Below, in pieces: positions 59,266-64,000 of a stretch of DNA of 64,000 nt. Source of the DNA: Chelydra serpentina (Eukaryota; Chordata; Testudines; Chelydridae); assembly GCA_037349315.1 (NCBI GenBank), contig JBAIAC010000057.1:8153501-8217500 (forward strand). Reading direction: 5' to 3'. How positions within the stretch are numbered: position 1 is the first letter of the stretch; each line of letters opens with the position of its first letter. The position numbers and the translations under genes are program-made. The notes under the pieces were generated by a model. That model worked only from the letters and a program-made list of their open reading frames with translations. It was not told the origin of the DNA and searched no databases.

Positions 59266-61290
59266 AAATGGAGATAAATGCTATTGCTTGCTTCCCACAC
59301 CAGCAAATGCAGTAGGGGTTTAATGGCGTGGTTGTAAGGCACTATACCTAAGCTAAGCAGTATTGAAATGTATTTTAAACCTTCCCTGTTGTGACTGGAG
59401 CAATAACTACACCAACAGAGGTGAGTTATTAAAACTCAGTTATTTTCCTCAGAGCTTAACTGAGCTGTACATGATGGAGAGAAAAGTCTTTGCTATCACA
59501 CAACTTTTAACAAACTCCCAGTGACTGATCATTCCCCAGGGAGAAGTGCCTTTTTTAGATAGCTTTACGTGTTGCCTTGAGAATTTTTAAACAGAAACGT
59601 ATTTCCTTGCTAAGCGTTTCCCTCCTTTGGTTGGGTAATACTCGTTTGTTTTTGTAGGGTTACTCCTGAATGCTGGGCTGTGCACATCGGGCTTTTGTAG
59701 AGTTCTTTGTGAGCTGCATGCACTCTTTGACTGGTGGTGAGACTCTTTAGTATGCTGGTTTATCGTATTGCTGTTTGCAGGTGCTGGAGTTGGTAGACTG
59801 GCTTGTTAAGGGGTTGCCTAGGATGCTGACCATGAATGTTTATCTAAAGATAAAGGGTAGCTAGGTATTCATTGGCTCTGCTGGTTTGAAGCCCATGTGA
59901 TGGTCCATGGGTATGGATCCTGCTGATACAGCGCCGGGTTGCTGCTAGTCCTTAGGAAGGTGGAGCTGTTTGGACGAGCCATCCAATTTTGAAATGCTTT
60001 TTGTACAGGTTTCTTTGGGGCAGAACTTTTCCCTAGAGGAGTTAATACATCTCTTTGGGGCTGTATTTTCAGAGTCAAAATATTGCCAGCACCTGGAGAC
60101 TAACAAAAAGCAAACACTTCCAGAATAGCAGAGGTCAGGCCATTGTATAAAATATAGCATTAAAGGCTGCTGTGAGTTTTTGTCACTTTCCCCCACCAGG
60201 GACTTGGAAAGTGGCTCTTGCCTCTAAGCACCACTAGAGGGACCTAAAACAGCTGTTAAATAGTAATATAATTCTGTTGAAACCAGTGGGAAATTGAAGG
60301 ATTTCTTTGCTTTCCAGGACCCAACTTTGTCATCTTTCTACGGCCATGCCCCATCTTCTCCCTCCTTCACCATGTACCTTGTCTTTAGGTTCCATTTCTC
60401 CCCTCCTTGATAAAGCTAATCTACAGATTGCAATAAACACTACAGTTCACAGTAGAATATAGCTCCTTTGTAAGAACTAAGATTATCATTGCTATAACAA
60501 TCCTCGAACCATTACTATGAATATTATGATATTTTTTCACATGGGCCATTTATCTCTAGGTTCTTATAACTGTGCTGATCACTGTCATATCTAGGCTACC
60601 TTTCTCTCCTCCCTAACTTTGTGCTGGTTATTCTCTGTTTTCTATAAACGTGCACAGTTCTCCAAGTTATTAACTACTTATCATAAAGTGTCTTGCATTT
60701 ATGAGCCAGAGTCTCAGCTGTTATAAATCAGTGAAGCTACATTGATCTCCACCAGTTGAGGATCTCTGTGTATTTAATAGATGTTTACATTTTAGATGAG
60801 TTACAAGCCAGAGTAACTATATCAAGGGTTGTTTATGTTTACAACCTGGATGGGTTAGGCCGTGTTTGTAATGGGATACAGAGGCTTTCACCTGGAGGCT
60901 GCCAGTACAAAAGTAAGTAGTATGTGGTGGCTGTTCTGTGAGTCTAATGAGTTGATGGGCTTCAGCCTGCTCTCAGGCAGATAAGTGTCTATGCCACAGA
61001 ATCCACCTCTGCTATTGGTGTTGATTAGTGCCCTTGTTAGCACTCTTAGGGGAAAAGCCAATGAGTGAATGTGCTATGAAGACTGAACCAAGCTCTTACC
61101 TTTAGTTGTGATACTTCTATAGTTTGGCTAAGGCACAAAGGCAGGACAGGGCAAACTTGCATTAATGCTGTATCTGTTCCCTGGGTAAGCATTCTCCAAG
61201 ACTTTCAGCCAGCACCATTCAGGAGCATGAAAATTCACATGGGAAAAAAATGTTTATTAATGGTTTTCAGTCTCCAGCAAAATCCTTAAG

Positions 61291-61497
61291 TTAGAAAACC
61301 AACACCACTGATTTTTCCATAATATGACCCGCATCTGCATGTTCATCAACCTGAATAAACGTGCAATTTCCAGAAAGTGGCTCTTGATTCTCCTTCTCTA
61401 AATGCATAAGGTTCCAGAGGCATGCAGAGAATTCATCCCATGCAACCAGTCTGCTCAACTGTCCCCTGTGGGCAAGTCTATAGTTGTAATACATCAA
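61291..61497 (-). other. Candidate terminal exon or degenerate gene, minus strand
   Basis: A 68-codon minus-strand frame with balanced, protein-like composition (LSRLVAWDEFSACLWNL ... HIMEKSVVLVF) ends in TAA. An AATAAA hexamer lies 33 bases downstream (TTTATT at 61253-61258 on the + strand), followed by a U-rich stretch, as at a real polyadenylation site. Upstream in the same frame (to about 61870) stops are fewer than expected by chance, with no need for frameshifts. I do not recognise the protein. Random open frame remains the simplest alternative. Confidence 0.25.
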
Positions 61498-62090
61498 TTA
61501 GTCACTAATACCTGGTAGAGTACTGTCAAGGGGAAGCTTGCTGATGGATTCCCTCACAGCCTTAAAAGCTACAGGACTTAGTCTCTTCAGAATATAAGGC
61601 AGGCAGTTATAAAGATGAATGCTTTCCCGGTACTATTGGAAATGACATTTTTATGGTTCAAAGTGGAATAGTACTTTTTCATTAGGTCACTTAGGTTGTT
61701 TCAAGTCATTTGTCCTGGATAAAGCTTGCACAGAAGAGAAGGCTGGTCATCTTGTTTGTTTGTAAAGTGTTACCCAACTGTGAATGCGCTGTGCATTCAA
61801 ATCAGGCTGTCTGATAGGTGTGTGCATCACTACAGCTGACTTGCCATCTCCTACAGGGACCTGCCCACCAGAAGAAACCCTCTGATGAGCTGCAAAAGTC
61901 ACTGCTCCCCAAGGACGCAGGCCCTCACGTGTGACGTGTCTGGGCAGCTGATTGCATCTATTGCGAGCAAGACTCCATCTCTAATGGGCTGGAGCAGGAA
62001 TTGCCAAGTCCTGGCCCTGGCTCTCCCATTCAATTGATGTGCGACCTTGAACAAGTCTCCCAGGCCCGAACTTTCCAGGGTGGTCTGTCT

Positions 62091-62310
62091 CAGTAGCGTA
62101 GCCAGGGGGGGAGCAGGGGGAGCGGCCACTCCCCCACTGAGCAGAAGCGGCACCTTTTTTGTGCTCCGGCACCTTTTGCTCCTGTGCTGCAGGCGGAGCG
62201 GAGCATATTTCTTTTGCTCCCGGCGCCTTTTTTTGCTCCCGACGCTTTTTGCTCCCGGCGCCTTTTTTTAGCTCCGCTCCCCCTGTGCTCTAAACGTGGC
62301 TATGCCACTG
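62091..62310 (+). mobile_element. hAT-like MITE with internal tandem repeat
   Basis: The ends CAGTAGCGTAGCCAGG and, inverted, CAGTGGCATAGCCACG are TIRs. The interior contains four to five diverged ~18-base units of the type GCTCCCGGCGCCTTTTTTT at 62150-62275. The flanking similarity is weak, so the target duplication is unproven. A fragment of the same family is nested in the L1 at 56195. Confidence 0.8.
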
Positions 62311-62418
62311 GCCTGTGGTTCTGACAGCCGCCGTTGAGGTGCGCCCAGCTTCGGGCACCCCTTTGGAAAGGGCAGCGCGGGGTGCCATGGGCTTGGATGG
62401 CGGCGCGTTTCCCCTGGT

Positions 62419-62515
62419 TAGGGTGACCAGACAGCAAATGTGAAAAATCAGGACCGGGGTGGGGGGTAATAGGAGCCTATATAAGAAAAAGACCCACAAA
62501 TCGGGACTGTCCCTA
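62419..62515 (-). mobile_element. hAT MITE (TAGGGTGACCAGA family) with deleted right end
   Basis: The left TIR TAGGGTGACCAGACAGC is intact. The right 27 bases present in the 20243 copy, including the whole right TIR, are missing. The 8-bp target duplication CCCCTGGT is nevertheless perfect on both sides (62411-62418 and 62516-62523). The deletion joint is CCCTA, a sequence present at both ends of the lost segment. Confidence 0.9.
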
Positions 62516-62819
62516 CCCCTGGTACATGTGGGGGACTCTCCCTGGTTGGTTTGGGAGTTTCAGGGTCTCCCCCTACAACAGGGGAACGGCTCTTCCAGCC
62601 ACTATGAACACAAGGGGAGGGATTCTCCCCGGCGCCCCTGTCCCTAGGCTCTTTCCTGCTCTGCCTCCTCCCCTGTGTGGTGTTCTCCCTTCCCACCACA
62701 TCCCCTGCTCCCAACCCTGGTTCAGTCCCTGCCTCTCTCCGCCCTTCTAGCCCCTGCCCTTAATTCCTCCTGGCTGCAGAGGGCGCTCTGACTGCAGACA
62801 GGGGGCTCTAGCATCTCGG

Positions 62820-62922
62820 GCATAACGTCACTTCCTCCATGGGTGGTGCGTAGGCCGGAAGTGACTTGAGAAAGCCGGAAGTTAAGCAGCGGCAGCCCGC
62901 TTGTGTTGACTACGTAGAGGGG
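62820..62922 (+). promoter_or_regulatory. SYF2: SYF2 promoter with three ETS-type sites
   Basis: Two CCGGAAGT sites (62855-62862 and 62875-62882) lie in tandem 20 bases apart. A CRE-half/ETS composite ACGTCACTTCC in inverse orientation is at 62825-62835. No TATA box is seen. This is the usual design of a housekeeping CpG-rich promoter; the transcription start probably lies between 62860 and 62920. The start codon context GGGGATGG has G at -3 and +4. Confidence 0.65.
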
Positions 62923-62958
62923 ATGGCGGCGGAGGGGCCTGGAGCCCCGCACGGAGGG
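62923..62958 (+). CDS. SYF2: SYF2 exon 1 (coding part), splicing factor SYF2
   Basis: SYF2 (also p29/GCIP-interacting protein) is a nuclear pre-mRNA splicing factor of the activated spliceosome and NineTeen/XAB2-linked complexes. This exon encodes the first 12 residues, MAAEGPGAPHGG. It starts at the only ATG with a good context downstream of the ETS cluster and ends at GGG|GTGAGG, a good donor, in phase 0. The N-terminus is poorly conserved among vertebrate SYF2 proteins, so the assignment rests on correct joining to exon 2: the frame is kept and no stop intervenes. The known human protein also starts with MAA followed by an acidic/alanine-rich stretch. The 5' UTR boundary cannot be set from sequence alone. 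Confidence 0.82.
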
Positions 62959-63359
62959 GTGAGGGGCCTGACAGCGCTTCCTAGGGGCTAGAGATGGAGA
63001 AGGCCGCTGTAGGGGGTAGAAGGCTAGGCTAGGCTGGGCTGGGCTGGGCAGGGCAGGGCAGGGCAGGGCAGATAGGGGAGGGATCTGGAGAGGTGGGTTA
63101 TGCGGGAGGAGGGATATCGTTGGGGATGGGGGCTGTTGTGGGTCAGGGGCTGTATTGGGGGAAGGAGTGGGATGGTGAGGGGGTGGGGTAGGGTAGGTGT
63201 GGGATAGAGTATGGGGTAGGTTGGAGGGCATGTGGGGGGTGGAGGCAGATGGTGGCGCTGTCTCTAATACCCTGGTTCAAAACATTGTGCCCTCGAGCCA
63301 TGGATGCAAAGCTCCCTCTTTTTTAAATAAAATCAAATCATTCACGTTTGACGTTCCAG
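62959..63359 (+). other. SYF2: SYF2 intron 1
   Basis: 401 bases, GTGAGG...TTCCAG. The first 280 bases are strongly G-rich on the transcribed-sense strand, with many GGG runs (63100-63245), so the RNA and non-template strand could form G-quadruplexes. The branch region is AT-rich (TTTTTTAAATAAAATC) with a weak pyrimidine tract before the AG. Confidence 0.8.
63022..63070 (+). repeat. Pentanucleotide tandem repeat in SYF2 intron 1
   Basis: About ten 5-base units change in order from GGCTA through GGGCT to GGGCA. The stepwise change of unit suggests successive slippage of variants. Confidence 0.9.
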
Positions 63360-63470
63360 GCCTCTTCTGCCAGCTCCGACGAAGAATCGGCGCCCACTGC
63401 AGCTGAGGAGTTGGCTGCTCAGAAGAGGGAGGAGAGGTTGAGGAAGTTCAGAGAGCTCCATATGAAAAGG
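63360..63470 (+). CDS. SYF2: SYF2 exon 2, splicing factor SYF2
   Basis: This is 111 bases, exactly 37 codons, phase 0 at both ends. It encodes [20 protein letters not shown] followed by [17 protein letters not shown]. The block [15 protein letters not shown] is the conserved N-terminal signature of vertebrate SYF2 (human has the same with REQRL and HLMR). The acceptor is TTCCAG|GCC and the donor AGG|GTAATA. The following exons, encoding the NEARKLN... segment and the large SYF2 domain, are beyond 64000. The serine/acidic stretch before the signature is typically variable. No disabling change is seen, so the gene is probably intact. The isolated frame that starts in the intron at 63197 is in another phase and is irrelevant. 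Confidence 0.95.
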
Positions 63471-63836
63471 GTAATATAGCCTGTGCTCCCAGATGGCCAT
63501 GACGATACGCCAGTCGTGCTCATAGACGGGTTTTGTTTGCAGTTTGGGGTAATTGAGTCACAGGCTTCTTTTTGCAGCAATTATTTGAAGGTACTGTACC
63601 TTTAAAACCAAAAATGTAACAGGTCCTTAAATTTCTAAATTATAAAACCGGGGAGGGGGAATCCTAATCATCCCCTTGCAAAATTCCACAAACAAAAATA
63701 AATTCTAGCATTTAATTCCTCTGAATTCTCACCTGGAAAATCATATACTGGGGGAAACAATAAGGGTTTTCTCAGGGTAGACAAAAATGCTTTTATCAGA
63801 GCACCTAAGATAGTTTTACAAAATGTTCTGAATGTA
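63471..63836 (+). other. SYF2: SYF2 intron 2 (start)
   Basis: It opens GTAATATAG, with GTAA at the donor but a weak +5. It is AT-rich and without recognised motifs until a CR1 insertion at 63837. The intron continues past the window. Confidence 0.8.
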
Positions 63837-64000
63837 AGAACATAAGAATGACCATATTGGGTCAGACCAAAGGTCCATCAAGCCCAGTATCCTGCCTCTG
63901 ACAGTGGCCAATGGCAGGTGCCCCAAAGGCAATGAACAGACAGGTTATCATTAAGTGATCTGTGCCGTCACCCAATCCCAGCTTCTGGCAAACGGAGGCT
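63837..64000 (-). mobile_element. CR1 LINE 3' fragment inside SYF2 intron 2
   Basis: AAGAACATAAGAATGACCAT, GGGTCAGACCAAAGGTCCAT, CAGTGGCCAATGGCAGGTGC, GAACAGACAGGTTATCATT. It is antisense to SYF2 and belongs to the least diverged subfamily in the window. It runs off the right edge. Confidence 0.92.

Larger units (their letters stand above)
58267..62090. other. Mostly repeat-poor intergenic DNA upstream of SYF2
   Basis: 58282-58350 is a reversed MIR-like tail. G19 lies at 58350-58368. 59250-59390 is a MIR-like 3' piece. 59400-62090 is the longest stretch here without recognisable transposons, apart from a CCATTGA fragment at 60713-60770. A candidate minus-strand terminal exon is listed separately. 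Confidence 0.45.

Noticed and set aside
1..62090. Expected neighbours of SYF2 such as RSRP1 or RUNX3
   Set aside because: I searched by eye for their conserved blocks (for example serine/arginine-rich or Runt-domain coding) and saw none; synteny cannot be claimed from this window.
62722..63231. 169-codon minus-strand proline-rich frame
   Set aside because: It is the complement of the G-rich SYF2 promoter and intron 1; compositional artefact.

Overview
This is vertebrate nuclear DNA, almost certainly from a turtle (Testudines, probably Cryptodira). Three things in the sequence point there. There are two near-identical tRNA-derived SINEs whose 3' tails match the local CR1 LINE 3' ends, the architecture known for the tortoise Pol III SINE. 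CR1 LINE copies of several subfamilies lie on both strands. Many short hAT-type non-autonomous transposons are present, several with intact 8-bp target-site duplications. No bacterial, phage or plasmid feature is present; most short open frames in the window are chance or lie inside repeats.

The only gene I can support is at the right edge: the first two coding exons of SYF2 (pre-mRNA splicing factor, NineTeen-complex associated) on the + strand. Exon 1 is 62923-62958 and exon 2 is 63360-63470; both are phase 0 with GT/AG junctions, and the remainder lies beyond the window. A GC-rich promoter with three ETS-type sites precedes it. A weak candidate terminal exon lies on the opposite strand at 61291-61497.

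The other ~62 kb is an intergenic desert. From left to right: a TIR element (505-787); a CR1 on the minus strand (2.2-5.1 kb) with a hAT MITE nested in it; an AT-rich foldback (5.9-6.2 kb); a long CR1 on the plus strand (8.6-10.1 kb); a repeat-poor stretch with CORE-SINE/MIR-like relics and AT-rich islands that may be conserved noncoding elements (10-18 kb); the two turtle SINEs (18.4 and 20.0 kb) and a 124-bp hAT MITE (20.2 kb); mixed unique DNA, SINEs and palindromic elements (21-40 kb); a CR1 on the minus strand (40.9-41.6 kb); more MITEs and CR1 tails (42-51 kb); a near-perfect 85-bp-arm foldback (52.7-52.9 kb); an L1 LINE remnant invaded by two MITEs (55.9-57.7 kb); a relatively repeat-poor stretch (58.3-62.1 kb); then two MITEs directly upstream of the SYF2 promoter.

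A palindromic interspersed family built around a CCATTGACTTCAATGG-like core recurs more than twenty times and is the commonest signal in the desert. I found no evidence for a new multi-gene system. The most informative material is transposon archaeology: exact target duplications, nesting order and one end-deletion beside a promoter. Coordinates of old repeats are approximate to about 5-20 bases.
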